Positions 53,073 through 62,462 of a stretch of DNA of 64,000 nucleotides are shown here, in pieces. The DNA is taken from assembly GCA_900769945.1 (NCBI GenBank), contig CAAGIO010000024.1, positions 1-64,000 of the forward strand. The letters run 5' to 3'. The stretch is from Bacteroidales bacterium (lineage in GTDB: Bacteria > Bacteroidota > Bacteroidia > Bacteroidales > F082). The notes beneath the pieces were generated by a model that was not told the origin of the DNA, searched no databases, and saw nothing but the letters and a program-made list of their open reading frames with translations. The number at the start of each line of letters is the position of its first letter. Position 1 is the first letter of the stretch. The position numbers and the translations under genes are program-made.

Positions 53073-55676
53073 ATGGCTGCTGGTTCGAATGACACTCCTT
53101 TAATGAGACAATATTACGCATTTAAGGCGAAATATCCTGATGCGATGCTGCTTTTCCGTGTCGGTGATTTTTATGAGACTTATGGAGAAGATGCTTTCAA
53201 GGCTTCTGATATTCTTGGTATTGTGCTTACCCGAAGGTCAAATGGTGCGGCTACCGGCTCCGAAATGGCAGGCTTCCCTCATCACGCTCTCGATACTTAT
53301 CTCCCTAAGCTTGTGAGGGCCGGACTGAAGGTGGCTGTTTGTGACCAACTCGAGAGCCCTAAAAACTCTAAGGGCCTTGTGAAACGTGGCGTTGTAGAAC
53401 TTGTTACTCCGGGTATAACGTATAACGACAATGTGTTGCAGCAGAAAGAGAATAATTTTCTTGCCGCTATTCATCTCGACGATAAAGAATCTGGTGTCGC
53501 CTTCCTCGATGTCTCCACAGGCGAGTTCTATCTTACCCAAGGAAATAATGAGTATATTGACAAGCTGCTACAAAGTTTTAATCCTTCAGAGGTGTTGTGC
53601 CAGCGTAATAAACGAAGGAGTTTCGTTGAGGCGTTCGGTGACAGGTACTTTATCACTGTTTTTGACGATTGGGTCTTCACTGAAGACTATGCGAACGATA
53701 TTCTGACACGGCATTTCAACACTGCGTCGTTGAAGGGTTTCGGCGTCAGCGATTTCCCCAAGGGCGTTGTCGCTGCTGGTGCTGCAATACATTATCTGCA
53801 TGAGACTCAACATGATAAGATTAGCTATATCACCTCGCTTTCACGTATTGACGAGGGACAATATGTGTGGCTGGATAGGTTTACAGTGAGAAACTTAGAG
53901 CTTATCAGCACCCCGAACCCTAACGCTAAGACTCTCATTGACATCATTGATAAGACGGTGTCGCCTATGGGCTCTCGTCTGTTGCGCCGCTGGATTTCTC
54001 TCCCTATGAAAAATAAAGAACAGATTCAGTCTCGTTATGATGTGGTTGACTACTTCTTTAATAATCATGATGTTATATCAAAGTTCCAAGATGCTGTCCG
54101 TCAGGTTGGTGACCTTGAGCGTCTCGTGTCGAAGGTGTCTCTCGGAAGGGTGAACCCAAGGGAGATGCTTCAGGTGTCTCGCGCCTTGGAACAGGTTAAG
54201 GTGATAAAAAAACTTTGCCTTGAGAGTGGCTTCACTCCTGTTGTCGCCATCGGTGAGCAGATGGCCGAGTGTGATTCTATCTGCCAGCGTATCAAAAAGG
54301 TGGTAAAGGCTGATGCTCCCGTCTTGATGTCTAAAGGTAACTTTATTGCCGATAATGTCGATGCTGAACTTGACGAGCTCAGGGACCTGTCGCGCTCCGG
54401 GAAGGAGTATCTGATGAATATCCAGAGGCGTGAGGTGGAGGCAACGGGCATCACTTCCTTGAAGATCGGCTTTAATAATGTCTTCGGATATTATATGGAG
54501 GTCACCAACGCCCATAAGGATAAGGTGCCTTCGAGTTGGATTAGGAAGCAGACCCTTGCAAATGCCGAACGCTATATCACTGAGGAGCTTAAGGAATACG
54601 AACAGAAGATTTTAGGTGCTGAAGAGCGTATCCAGATTATTGAGGAACGCGTATATGCTGAGCTTGTTGCCGCCACCACCGAGTATCTCGCGCCAATGCA
54701 ACTCGACGCTTCTATTGTCGGAAGAATAGACTGCCTCTCAAACTTTGCATATATCGCATTGAAACACAACTATGTGAAGCCCGATATTGATGATTCTTAT
54801 GTTATCGATATCAAGGAGGGCAGGCACCCCGTGATTGAACAGATGATGCCCGTAGGCGAGGAATATATCTCAAATGATGTGTACCTTGACAGGGATAAAC
54901 AACAGATTATCATAATCACAGGACCTAATATGTCGGGAAAATCTGCTTTGTTGAGGCAGACCGCCCTTATTGTCCTTATGGCACAGATTGGATGTTTCGT
55001 GCCCGCCTCGTATGCCCGTATCGGCCTCGTGGATAAGATTTTCACGCGTGTCGGTGCAAGCGATAACATCTCTTCTGGAGAATCAACGTTTATGGTTGAG
55101 ATGAATGAGACGGCCTCTATCCTCAATAATATCTCAAACAGGAGCCTTATCCTTCTTGACGAGATAGGAAGAGGCACAAGCACTTACGACGGGATAAGCA
55201 TTGCTTGGGCTATAACAGAATATCTGCACGAACATCGTTATTTCCGTCCGAAAGTGTTGTTCGCTACTCATTATCATGAGCTTATCGAGATGGAGTCGTC
55301 GTTTGGCAGGATTAAGAACTATCATGTCAGCGTGAAGGAGGTCGATAATGACGTGGTGTTCCTTCGGAAGCTTGTTAGGGGAGGCAGCGCGCACAGCTTC
55401 GGTATTCATGTGGCTGCAATGGCGGGAATGCCGAAAAAAGTCATCGACAGAGCGGAGAAACTGCTTTCTATGCTTGAGAAATCTCACTCGCAGACCAATT
55501 CGGAACAGCCTGTTCAGGAAAATAATAGCATGGATAACATGCAACTGAGCTTCATTCAGCTTGATGATCCTTTGCTTTTGCAGATAAAAGAGGATATTTT
55601 AAACACTAATATCGATACCTTAACACCCGTTGAGGCTCTGATGAAACTAAACGAGATAAAGAAATTGCTTAAATAG
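53073..55676 (+). CDS. mutS: DNA mismatch repair protein MutS
   Basis: 867 residues. The mismatch-binding F-x-E is in FRVGDFYETYGEDA near residue 37. The connector, core and clamp follow, then the ATPase with Walker A GPNMSGKSALLRQTALIVL at about 617, STFMVEMNETA, Walker B LILLDEIGRGTSTYDGISIA and ATHYHEL. It scans DNA for mispairs and recruits MutL. Monocistronic, with the tRNA cluster about 100 bases downstream. Confidence 0.97.
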   Translation: MAAGSNDTPLMRQYYAFKAKYPDAMLLFRVGDFYETYGEDAFKASDILGIVLTRRSNGAATGSEMAGFPHHALDTYLPKLVRAGLKVAVCDQLESPKNSKGLVKRGVVELVTPGITYNDNVLQQKENNFLAAIHLDDKESGVAFLDVSTGEFYLTQGNNEYIDKLLQSFNPSEVLCQRNKRRSFVEAFGDRYFITVFDDWVFTEDYANDILTRHFNTASLKGFGVSDFPKGVVAAGAAIHYLHETQHDKISYITSLSRIDEGQYVWLDRFTVRNLELISTPNPNAKTLIDIIDKTVSPMGSRLLRRWISLPMKNKEQIQSRYDVVDYFFNNHDVISKFQDAVRQVGDLERLVSKVSLGRVNPREMLQVSRALEQVKVIKKLCLESGFTPVVAIGEQMAECDSICQRIKKVVKADAPVLMSKGNFIADNVDAELDELRDLSRSGKEYLMNIQRREVEATGITSLKIGFNNVFGYYMEVTNAHKDKVPSSWIRKQTLANAERYITEELKEYEQKILGAEERIQIIEERVYAELVAATTEYLAPMQLDASIVGRIDCLSNFAYIALKHNYVKPDIDDSYVIDIKEGRHPVIEQMMPVGEEYISNDVYLDRDKQQIIIITGPNMSGKSALLRQTALIVLMAQIGCFVPASYARIGLVDKIFTRVGASDNISSGESTFMVEMNETASILNNISNRSLILLDEIGRGTSTYDGISIAWAITEYLHEHRYFRPKVLFATHYHELIEMESSFGRIKNYHVSVKEVDNDVVFLRKLVRGGSAHSFGIHVAAMAGMPKKVIDRAEKLLSMLEKSHSQTNSEQPVQENNSMDNMQLSFIQLDDPLLLQIKEDILNTNIDTLTPVEALMKLNEIKKLLK

Positions 55677-55727
55677 GTGTTGATTATCAATTTAATATAA
55701 AATAATAAAAATATTTGAAAAAAATCC

Positions 55728-55757
55728 TTGACAGCATTGAAAAAAACTGTATTTTTG
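55728..55757 (+). promoter_or_regulatory. Promoter of the tRNA cluster
   Basis: TTGACA at 55728-55733 and TATTTTTG at 55750-55757, the strongest -33/-7 pair in the window, 15 bases ahead of the first tRNA. Confidence 0.8.
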
Positions 55758-55772
55758 CAGCGTAAAAACCAA

Positions 55773-55845
<73 letters not shown>

Positions 55846-55854
55846 CCACGTTTT

Positions 55855-55927
<73 letters not shown>

Positions 55928-55930
55928 CTT

Positions 55931-55958
55931 AATCCCGATCATAGTATCGGGATTTTTT
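55931..55958 (+). terminator. Terminator between tRNA-Gly and tRNA-Leu
   Basis: AATCCCGAT/ATCGGGATT stem followed by TTTTT. It may only partly stop transcription, since no obvious promoter lies between it and tRNA-Leu 14 bases later. Confidence 0.8.
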
Positions 55959-55972
55959 AAATGCAGGATAGT

Positions 55973-56057
55973 GCCTGAGTGGCGGAATAGGTAGACGCGC
56001 CGGACTTAAAATCCTGTGCCCATTGTGGGCGTGCCGGTTCGATTCCGGCCTCAGGTA
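55973..56057 (+). tRNA. tRNA-Leu (UAA)
   Basis: 85 bases with a long variable arm (GTGCCCATTGTGGGCGT). Acceptor GCCTGAG pairs with CTCAGGT (one G-U), anticodon TAA at 56007-56009 in loop CTTAAAA. It reads UUA/UUG codons. CCA is not encoded. Confidence 0.96.
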
Positions 56058-56064
56058 CTGAAAA

Positions 56065-56101
56065 ACGAGCGGGTTCAAAAATCATTTTTGAACCCGCTCG
56101 T
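56065..56101. terminator. Terminator of tRNA-Leu and of the convergent SGNH gene
   Basis: A perfect 17-bp stem (56065-56081 with 56085-56101) with a 3-base loop, containing GAGCGGGTTC and a T run at its apex. It is unusually long. Confidence 0.8.
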
Positions 56102-56118
56102 CACTTATATCCCCGTTC

Positions 56119-57126
56119 CTATCTGAGTATCTTCCTGACCTCAGTATCTCCCGTCTCCTTGTCCGTTATCTTCACAATGATGACTCCTTTCGCACCTTCT
56201 ATATCTATCACGCTGTCACCCGCGAATTCTGCTGCCGCAACCTCAACGCCTCTGACATCATATACTCTCACGGTCACCTCGTTTCCCTTGCTCGTCTCAA
56301 TGTTTAACTTCCCGTCCTTGATGAACATCTGATAGCCGCTCTCCATTGTCGTCTCCTCTGTCATTGTCGGGACTCCTGTTACTGTGTAAGCCGCCTTCTG
56401 CAAATATGTGGCGTCCTTATCCCCAATCTCTTCCGGAAACCACAGTCCCTCCGGACTCTCCTCGAATATCAAAGTGTAAAACACGCAGGCTGCAAGATAA
56501 CTGCCATGTATCGATGGGTGGCTGTTGTCTCCCGAATGTAAGACGAGGTCGCTGTCTCCTAAGACATACTTCCATGCTAATCCTACCGGCGCTATCATAC
56601 TCCCGAACTTGTCGGCACAGCTGTTGTACGCACTCGCCAAGGTGTCTTGCATGTGGTTGAAATCCTCAAAGGCAACGCTGCAATAAGTGCCTTCTCCATA
56701 GTTAGCACATTGCTGCCCGCCATAACGCCTGCCCCATGTCATATATCCTATCATCTGCGCATCTTCGTTGTATTTCATTGTGGTGTCGCGCAGCATCTGC
56801 CAGCCTTTCTCCATATAACTGCGGTAATATTCAATCGTTGGAAGCTGGCTCTGCTCTTGCAGGACAACATAATCCCAGTTGCCTTCCTTGATGAGGTTCA
56901 GGCTCGTGCTGTTCTCGGCATGCTGTAATAACAGATGCCCGCCGGGAGTGGAGCTCGCATAATAGACGTTCTTCCCGTTGCTCTCAGCAATCTTCGCTAC
57001 AAGCTGTGGAAGGTTGTTGACAGCGGTGTATGAGTTCCCAAGAAATAAAATGTTAACATCTCCTTGTGCCTTGATATTATTGGTAATCAATAATAACAGT
57101 GTGATAATGGTAAAAAATCTCCTCAT
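56119..57126 (-). CDS. Exported SGNH-type hydrolase with T9SS-like tail
   Basis: 335 residues. Signal peptide (FFTIITLLLLITNNIKAQ), then an SGNH domain with the nucleophile Ser32 in LFLGNSYTAVNN, VVLQEQSQLP, and the DxxH block GDNSHPSIHGSYLAA. The final ~60 residues (VTVRVYDVRGVEVAAAEFAG to DTEVRKILR) look like a weak T9SS sorting domain without the YPNP lead-in. It is likely a carbohydrate or lipid esterase at the cell surface. A minus-strand TATATTTG (57164-57171) lies 38 bases upstream. Confidence 0.82.
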   Translation of the reverse strand: MRRFFTIITLLLLITNNIKAQGDVNILFLGNSYTAVNNLPQLVAKIAESNGKNVYYASSTPGGHLLLQHAENSTSLNLIKEGNWDYVVLQEQSQLPTIEYYRSYMEKGWQMLRDTTMKYNEDAQMIGYMTWGRRYGGQQCANYGEGTYCSVAFEDFNHMQDTLASAYNSCADKFGSMIAPVGLAWKYVLGDSDLVLHSGDNSHPSIHGSYLAACVFYTLIFEESPEGLWFPEEIGDKDATYLQKAAYTVTGVPTMTEETTMESGYQMFIKDGKLNIETSKGNEVTVRVYDVRGVEVAAAEFAGDSVIDIEGAKGVIIVKITDKETGDTEVRKILR

Positions 57127-57203
57127 AAATTCTATTTTTTCATATTTGTTTGATTAATGTGTGCAAATATAACACATGTTTTTATTGTTCTTTAAAAATT
57201 TTA

Positions 57204-57211
57204 TATTTTTG
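57204..57211 (+). promoter_or_regulatory. -7 promoter element of the YitT gene
   Basis: TATTTTTG inside the extended open frame that begins at 57176, supporting the start at 57230. Confidence 0.65.
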
Positions 57212-57229
57212 CAAAAAATTTCATTCATT

Positions 57230-58114
57230 ATGAATAAGTCATCAAGTGTATTAGTTGAAGTAAAAAACTATTTGGTTATCACTGTCTGCATGTTTATTAT
57301 TGCCCTCGGATGGACGGCTTTCCTCATCCCAAACAATATGTTGGGCGGCGGTGTCAACGGTATTGCTACTATAGTATATTGGGTTACAGGGCTTTCGACG
57401 GGTATTACGATTTTTGCTCTCAACCTTATTCTTATAGTTTTTGCGTTTAAGATTCTTGGATGGCGATTTGGTATCAAGACCATATATTGTATCTTCACCA
57501 TGTCGTTCTTCTTCTCATTTTTGCAGGGTGTTATCGGTGATTTGCCTGTGATTTCCGATAAGTTGCTGGCTGCAATCATCGGCGGCGGCATCGGCGGTTT
57601 TGCTAACGGCATCATCTTCATCGCCGGCGGAAGCACCGGTGGGGTGGATATCATCACTATGGTGGTGAATAAATATAGAAACATCTCTCTCGGAAAGTTC
57701 ACCCTCGCAATGAATCTCGTCATTATCGGTGCCTCGTTCTTTGTCTTCACTGACATGGCTTACCTTGAACGTTTCGAGTTGATAATCTATAGTCTTGTGG
57801 GTAACTTTATTAGCAGTTACTGTATGGACCTTGCTTTCACGGGAAGCAAGCAGTCGGTGCAGCTGTTTATCTTCTCGGCCAAGTCTCAGGTTATTGCCGA
57901 CCGTATTGGTAATGAACTACATAGAGGTGTTACAGTGATTAAGGGAACGGGCTGGTACTCGAAGCAGGAAAGCGATATCCTGATGGCAGTGGTTCGTAAG
58001 ACCGAAAGTCAGTCGGTTATTAGGATTGTGAAGCAGGAGGATCCGAGGGCGTTCGTGTCTGTCAACACTGTGATGGGCGTTTATGGCAAGGGTTTTGAGG
58101 CAATGAAGAAATAA
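57230..58114 (+). CDS. YitT-family membrane protein with DUF2179 domain
   Basis: 294 residues from ATG 57230. Five to six membrane helices (ITVCMFIIALGWTAFLIPNN; GFANGIIFIAGGSTGGVDII) are followed by a cytosolic DUF2179 domain from about 215 (RIGNELHRGVTVIKGTGWYS, and SVNTVMGVYGKGFEAM). The family is widespread and its transport or signalling role is not established. Single gene, with no partner nearby. Confidence 0.9.
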   Translation: MNKSSSVLVEVKNYLVITVCMFIIALGWTAFLIPNNMLGGGVNGIATIVYWVTGLSTGITIFALNLILIVFAFKILGWRFGIKTIYCIFTMSFFFSFLQGVIGDLPVISDKLLAAIIGGGIGGFANGIIFIAGGSTGGVDIITMVVNKYRNISLGKFTLAMNLVIIGASFFVFTDMAYLERFELIIYSLVGNFISSYCMDLAFTGSKQSVQLFIFSAKSQVIADRIGNELHRGVTVIKGTGWYSKQESDILMAVVRKTESQSVIRIVKQEDPRAFVSVNTVMGVYGKGFEAMKK

Positions 58115-58297
58115 TCCTAATACCTTGTTAATATATGGGTCCCTGTCTTTACCTATCGGGTTAGATGGGGATTATTTTTTATGAAGTGATAATGTGTTTG
58201 GTTCGCTTTGTTTAATTTCGATTGTGTAGTGAACCATCATGTTGGCGGTTGCATCCAACTCATTGCTGAATACATCTCTTTTTTCAGTAAAAAAATA

Positions 58298-58334
58298 TCG
58301 GAGACGAATCCTAATTGAAAGAATTCGTCTCCGA
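58298..58334 (-). terminator. Terminator of the papain-like peptidase pair
   Basis: TCGGAGACGAAT pairs with ATTCGTCTCCGA; on the minus strand it is followed by ATATTTTTTT. The ~180 bases between it and the YitT gene show nothing recognisable. Confidence 0.85.
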
Positions 58335-58354
58335 CAATGTGTTAAAAGATGATA

Positions 58355-59581
58355 TTATTTGATACCAAGTTTCTTCTTGATGTCTTTTGGAAGAGCGTCT
58401 TTGTGAACGATGATGTTCAAGGTTTTGTAGCGGACGAAAGCTTCTGAGGCATACCATATTCCGTTGTAGTTACCGGCTTCGCCCCATGAGTTCTTAACCA
58501 TGAAATATTCGTTGCCCATCTGGTCTTTTGCCTTGCCGTAGATAACCATTCCATGGTCGTCAGTTGTCTCGTAGTTGTTGTAGGCGTCGATACGGTCTTG
58601 GTCGTTGACCCAGCGTTGTGGGGTAGGTTTGCTCATAGCCTCTTTCTGTCTGTCGGCTGCGCTAAGTCCGTTCCAATGTGCATAGTCTGTGCCGGCTTTG
58701 TCTGTTGACTCGTTCTTGATGTCTGGGAGTACGCAGATGCCTGACATCTTGCCTCTGAGCCAGCCTCTCTCGCTGACGTCGGCGCCCCAAGCGATAGGGT
58801 AGCCTTTGTCGATGGCGTTGTTCATGACGGCCATGAACTCATCAATAGGAAGGTTGTAAGCAGTGCCCCAGCGCCAGTTGTCCTGAACCTCAATGACGAA
58901 AGGTTCATACCATGGCTGGTGTGCGAATGATGCTAAGTTGACATAGTCGTCCATGTTGAGGCCTGTTGATGCGGCAAATGACTGAGGAGTGTATTCCTTG
59001 CCTTCGTAAACGAATGTCTCAGGGCATGTTCCGAGATAAGCGTCAAGGATGCCGTTGAGGGCGTTCTTCCAGAGAGGAGTGTGGTTCTCGTCTGTGCCGA
59101 GTTGGAGTGTCTTGCATTTGATGACACCGTCGATGAATGGGTCGCATACTGAAGAGAACTCGCTGAAGTCGGAGAGGCTGTCACCGTGCATCTGTCCAGC
59201 TCTCATCTCAACGTCAGGGACGAGGCCGTAATGACGTATTGCATAGATGACATCACCGAACGAGCCGCCTTGAGAGAATGAGACATCGCCGTGTGTGCGT
59301 ACAGCCTTGTCAGCTCTGTCCTGATAAGTCTTGTAAACGATGTACATCTCAGAGAAATCATACTCTGGTTTTCCCATACGAAGGAGTTCTGCCTCGAAGA
59401 ATCCGAGTGATGAGTAGCACCAGCATGTACCTGCCATGTTCTGGTCCTTTACAGGTGTGATAGGCAATTCTTTGATAACTTCAAATTTGTAGCCTTCTTC
59501 TTCTGTTTCTGTTGCTTCCTGTGCGAAAGCTGGCACGCTTGCTATCATTGCAGCTGCCAAAATCAAATGTTTGAATCTCAT
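58355..59581 (-). CDS. Exported papain-like (C1/PepC-type) peptidase A
   Basis: 408 residues. Signal peptide MRFKHLILAAAMIASVPAFA. The catalytic Cys53 is in VKDQNMAGTCWCYSSLG, His in ETTDDHGMVIYG, and Asn in FMVKNSWGEAGNYNG. The fold resembles bleomycin hydrolase/aminopeptidase C, a family that is usually cytosolic. It lies 9 bases downstream of its paralog. Probably a periplasmic or secreted peptidase that trims peptides for uptake. Confidence 0.9.
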   Translation of the reverse strand: MRFKHLILAAAMIASVPAFAQEATETEEEGYKFEVIKELPITPVKDQNMAGTCWCYSSLGFFEAELLRMGKPEYDFSEMYIVYKTYQDRADKAVRTHGDVSFSQGGSFGDVIYAIRHYGLVPDVEMRAGQMHGDSLSDFSEFSSVCDPFIDGVIKCKTLQLGTDENHTPLWKNALNGILDAYLGTCPETFVYEGKEYTPQSFAASTGLNMDDYVNLASFAHQPWYEPFVIEVQDNWRWGTAYNLPIDEFMAVMNNAIDKGYPIAWGADVSERGWLRGKMSGICVLPDIKNESTDKAGTDYAHWNGLSAADRQKEAMSKPTPQRWVNDQDRIDAYNNYETTDDHGMVIYGKAKDQMGNEYFMVKNSWGEAGNYNGIWYASEAFVRYKTLNIIVHKDALPKDIKKKLGIK

Positions 59582-59590
59582 TTTTTTAGA

Positions 59591-60802
59591 TTATTTAATA
59601 TTTAATTTGTCTTTCATTGACTGTGTCAAGCCTTCTTTGTTCAAGGTGAAGAAGATGGTGTGGAGCCTTACAAAAGGAACGGAGCAGTACCAATATCCTT
59701 TATATTCGCCGGCCTCTCCCCATGAGTTTTTCACCTTATAATATTTGTTGCCGTTCTGGTCGTGAGCTATTCCTACTATCAGCATGCTGTGGTCGTCGGT
59801 GGTGTTCCATGTGTCGTATGCCTCTTGGTGCATCTCATCGGTCACCTCGTCGATTTCTGGCATCACACTCTCGAATTTGTACATGCTCTCGCGTATCTCT
59901 TCATCGGTCATCTTCTTGTATCTCTTTGGGTCGCTTTGTCTTATCTTCTCGATGTCGTCGGTGAGGACAACGGCGGCTCCGGCCTTGCGTGAGAAGCCTT
60001 TGTCGCTGACATCTTGCGCCCAACCTACTGTGTATCCGTTGTTTAACGCGTTGTCAAGCTCTTCCATAAGCTCGTCAAGCGTCATGTTGTAGGTGTCAGT
60101 GGCCGTCCAGTTGTCCTGAATATAGATGTTGAACGGCTTGTACATCTCTTTATGAAGGTATGCTCCTATCTGTACATAGTCGTTGATGTTTAACGGATAT
60201 TTCTCGGCAAAGGTCTTTGGAGTGTATTTTACACCTTCATATTCAAACTCTGTAGGCACCTCTCCAAGATAAACGTCAAGAATCTTGTCCATCATCTTAG
60301 GATATACTCCGGGCATGAGGCGTCCATTCTTCTTTGAGATAACAACCTTTGCGTACTCGTTGATAAGGCTATGCATCTCCCAATGGTTATGCCTGTCCTC
60401 CCCAAGGACCAAGCCTGTATAGTAATCTTGCGGAATCATTCCTTTTTCTGTCAGAGCATAAAGAACGTCAATAACTTCGCCTCCACAGCTTATTGTTGAC
60501 TCCCCGTGAAGCCTTACGTATTTCTCGAACTTGGTGTTGTATGCCCAGCGGTCGAAATACATCTCTGATAGGTTGAGGACTACGCCGTATTTCCTTAATA
60601 TCTCGGCCTCGACGAAGCCTGTGCCGGCAAAGTCCCAGCATGTTCCCGAACTCCCTTGGTTCTGTACAATGGTGTGAGGAACCTCTATGTCATCAACAAA
60701 TTGATAAACAGGCTTATCGTTATTCTGTGCCTGTATTGTCGTTTGCAATGCTAATAATAGTGCAGACGCAAAGAATAGTGTACACTTCAAATTTCTTTTC
60801 AT
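59591..60802 (-). CDS. Exported papain-like (C1/PepC-type) peptidase B
   Basis: 403 residues. Signal peptide ends LALQTTIQAQ. Catalytic Cys55 is in VQNQGSSGTCWDFAGTGF, His in NTTDDHSMLIVG, and Asn in KVKNSWGEAGEYKG. It is similar to peptidase A over its full length, so the pair arose by tandem duplication. It is the first gene of the two; a minus-strand TATTTTTG at 60824-60831 precedes it. The substrate pocket regions differ from A, suggesting different peptide preferences. Confidence 0.9.
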   Translation of the reverse strand: MKRNLKCTLFFASALLLALQTTIQAQNNDKPVYQFVDDIEVPHTIVQNQGSSGTCWDFAGTGFVEAEILRKYGVVLNLSEMYFDRWAYNTKFEKYVRLHGESTISCGGEVIDVLYALTEKGMIPQDYYTGLVLGEDRHNHWEMHSLINEYAKVVISKKNGRLMPGVYPKMMDKILDVYLGEVPTEFEYEGVKYTPKTFAEKYPLNINDYVQIGAYLHKEMYKPFNIYIQDNWTATDTYNMTLDELMEELDNALNNGYTVGWAQDVSDKGFSRKAGAAVVLTDDIEKIRQSDPKRYKKMTDEEIRESMYKFESVMPEIDEVTDEMHQEAYDTWNTTDDHSMLIVGIAHDQNGNKYYKVKNSWGEAGEYKGYWYCSVPFVRLHTIFFTLNKEGLTQSMKDKLNIK

Positions 60803-61002
60803 GTTGGCTTAATTTTTTGTGTACAAAAATAGTAAATTATTTCTAATGAGGTCTATTATTTTAAAAAGATTTTAAATACTATGAAAACGGCTTCTTTTTT
60901 CAAAAATATTGCTTCTTCACCTTATATTATATGCCTTTATCGCCTCTCACTGTTTTTTTTCAAAAAAATAAAAAATTTATGTCGTTTAGTAAAATGTTTT
61001 AC

Positions 61003-61010
61003 TATCTTTG
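61003..61010 (+). promoter_or_regulatory. -7 promoter element of the cysteate-synthase-like gene
   Basis: TATCTTTG 17 bases before the start codon, giving a leader of roughly ten bases. Confidence 0.6.
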
Positions 61011-61027
61011 CAACATAATTTAAAGTT

Positions 61028-62326
61028 ATGAGTTTTAAACCTACAAAATACCAGATTTCTTGTGTAGCAGATGGCCGCACATGTGACGATAATGGTTGGA
61101 TGCTTGATTTTCCGAATGCGGAGAAGCCGAGTTTGATTCGTGCAGTATATGAGAAGAAACAATTGGAGGTGAAGGATGATGAGAGCCTCGGACTATATCG
61201 TTTTGCTGATTGGTTACCTATAAAGAAATTGTTGAAACATCCTTCATGTCCTGTCACATACAAGAGTGAGGGGCTTGCTAAGGCATTAGGGCTTAATAAT
61301 TTATTTATCACGTTCAATGGATATTATCCGGCTATTGGAGCTAAGATGCGCACATGTTCATTCAAGGAGACGGAGGCATATTCGGTATGTGCCCGCCTTG
61401 ATTCGGAGCAGCTCGACAAGGTGATGGTTGTCTCCTCGGCTGGTAATACCGCCCGTGCCTTCGCTCAGGTGTGTTCGGATAATAATATCAAGCTTCTGCT
61501 GACGGTGCCGGAAGATAATATCAACGCGTTATGGTTTGAGAAACCGCTGAACCCTTGTGTGAAACTGTTATGCACAGAGTCGGGAAGCGATTATTTTGAC
61601 GCTATCAATCTTGGAAATATCGTTTGCGAGCTTGACGGGTTCTTCGCTGAGGGTGGTGCAAAGAACATTGCCCGTCGCGATGGCATGGGCACCACAATGC
61701 TTTCTGCCACTACCTTCATGGGACGCATCCCTGACTTCTATTTCCAAGCTGTCGGCAGCGGCACCGGCGCAATAGCCGCATGGGAGGCTAACTTGCGTTT
61801 CATTGAAGACGGACGTTTCGGAAACACTAAGACACGTCTCTTCGTCTCTCAAAACAAACCGTTTACTCCAATGTATGACGCATGGAAGCAGTCGTCTCGC
61901 GCAATGCTACCTTATGACGCCGAACAGGCTCGCCATGACGCGGCTGCGATTTGTGCGAAGGTGCTCTCTAACCGTAAGCCGCCTTACTCGATTTGCGGTG
62001 GACTCTTCGACGCACTCCTCGATTCTAATGGCGATATGTTTGCTGTGTCGAACGATGAGCTCCGCGCCGCTTGTAAGATGTTTGAAGAGCTCGAAGGTGT
62101 CGATATCTACTCTGCCTCTGGCGTTGCAACGGCTTCCCTTATCCAAGCAGTTGATAATAAGCAAGTTGGAGCCGATGACTATATCATGCTGAATATCACC
62201 GGCGGTGGTGAGAAACATTTCATGGATTCACATGACGCTTCTTATCTAAAACCTGACCATGTGTTCGGAGTGAACGCTACTAAAGAGGAGATAAAGGATT
62301 TCGTTACAAATAACCTTAATTGGTAA
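61028..62326 (+). CDS. Cysteate synthase-like PLP enzyme (threonine synthase superfamily)
   Basis: 432 residues. A fold-type II PLP enzyme with Lys113 in TCSFKETEAYSV as the probable Schiff-base residue, VVSSAGNTARAFAQV for the PLP phosphate region, AVGSGTGAIAAWEAN and NITGGGEKHF. The run ITFNGYYPAIGAKMRTCSFK and DWLPIKKLL/VTYKSEGLAKALGLNNL match cysteate synthase (O-phosphoserine plus sulfite to L-cysteate) better than the usual Bacteroidales threonine synthase, which begins quite differently. In Bacteroidetes, cysteate feeds sulfonolipid (capnine) synthesis. No acyltransferase of that pathway lies in the window. Annotation pipelines could label it thrC. Confidence 0.75.
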   Translation: MSFKPTKYQISCVADGRTCDDNGWMLDFPNAEKPSLIRAVYEKKQLEVKDDESLGLYRFADWLPIKKLLKHPSCPVTYKSEGLAKALGLNNLFITFNGYYPAIGAKMRTCSFKETEAYSVCARLDSEQLDKVMVVSSAGNTARAFAQVCSDNNIKLLLTVPEDNINALWFEKPLNPCVKLLCTESGSDYFDAINLGNIVCELDGFFAEGGAKNIARRDGMGTTMLSATTFMGRIPDFYFQAVGSGTGAIAAWEANLRFIEDGRFGNTKTRLFVSQNKPFTPMYDAWKQSSRAMLPYDAEQARHDAAAICAKVLSNRKPPYSICGGLFDALLDSNGDMFAVSNDELRAACKMFEELEGVDIYSASGVATASLIQAVDNKQVGADDYIMLNITGGGEKHFMDSHDASYLKPDHVFGVNATKEEIKDFVTNNLNW

Positions 62327-62413
62327 CGTGACCTTGAACATCAAATATGATAGTTTAAGATTTTTTTTGTTAATATTAGGTCCTTTATAACCTTTATAGG
62401 TTTGAAGGCTAAA

Positions 62414-62443
62414 AAAAGAGGGCGAGACGTCTCGCCCTCTTTT
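62414..62443. terminator. Bidirectional terminator
   Basis: A perfect 30-base palindrome, AAAAGAGGGCGAGAC then GTCTCGCCCTCTTTT, between convergent genes. Runs of A and T flank it so it can work on both strands. Confidence 0.9.
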
Positions 62444-62462
62444 GGTATTATATCACAAGAGA

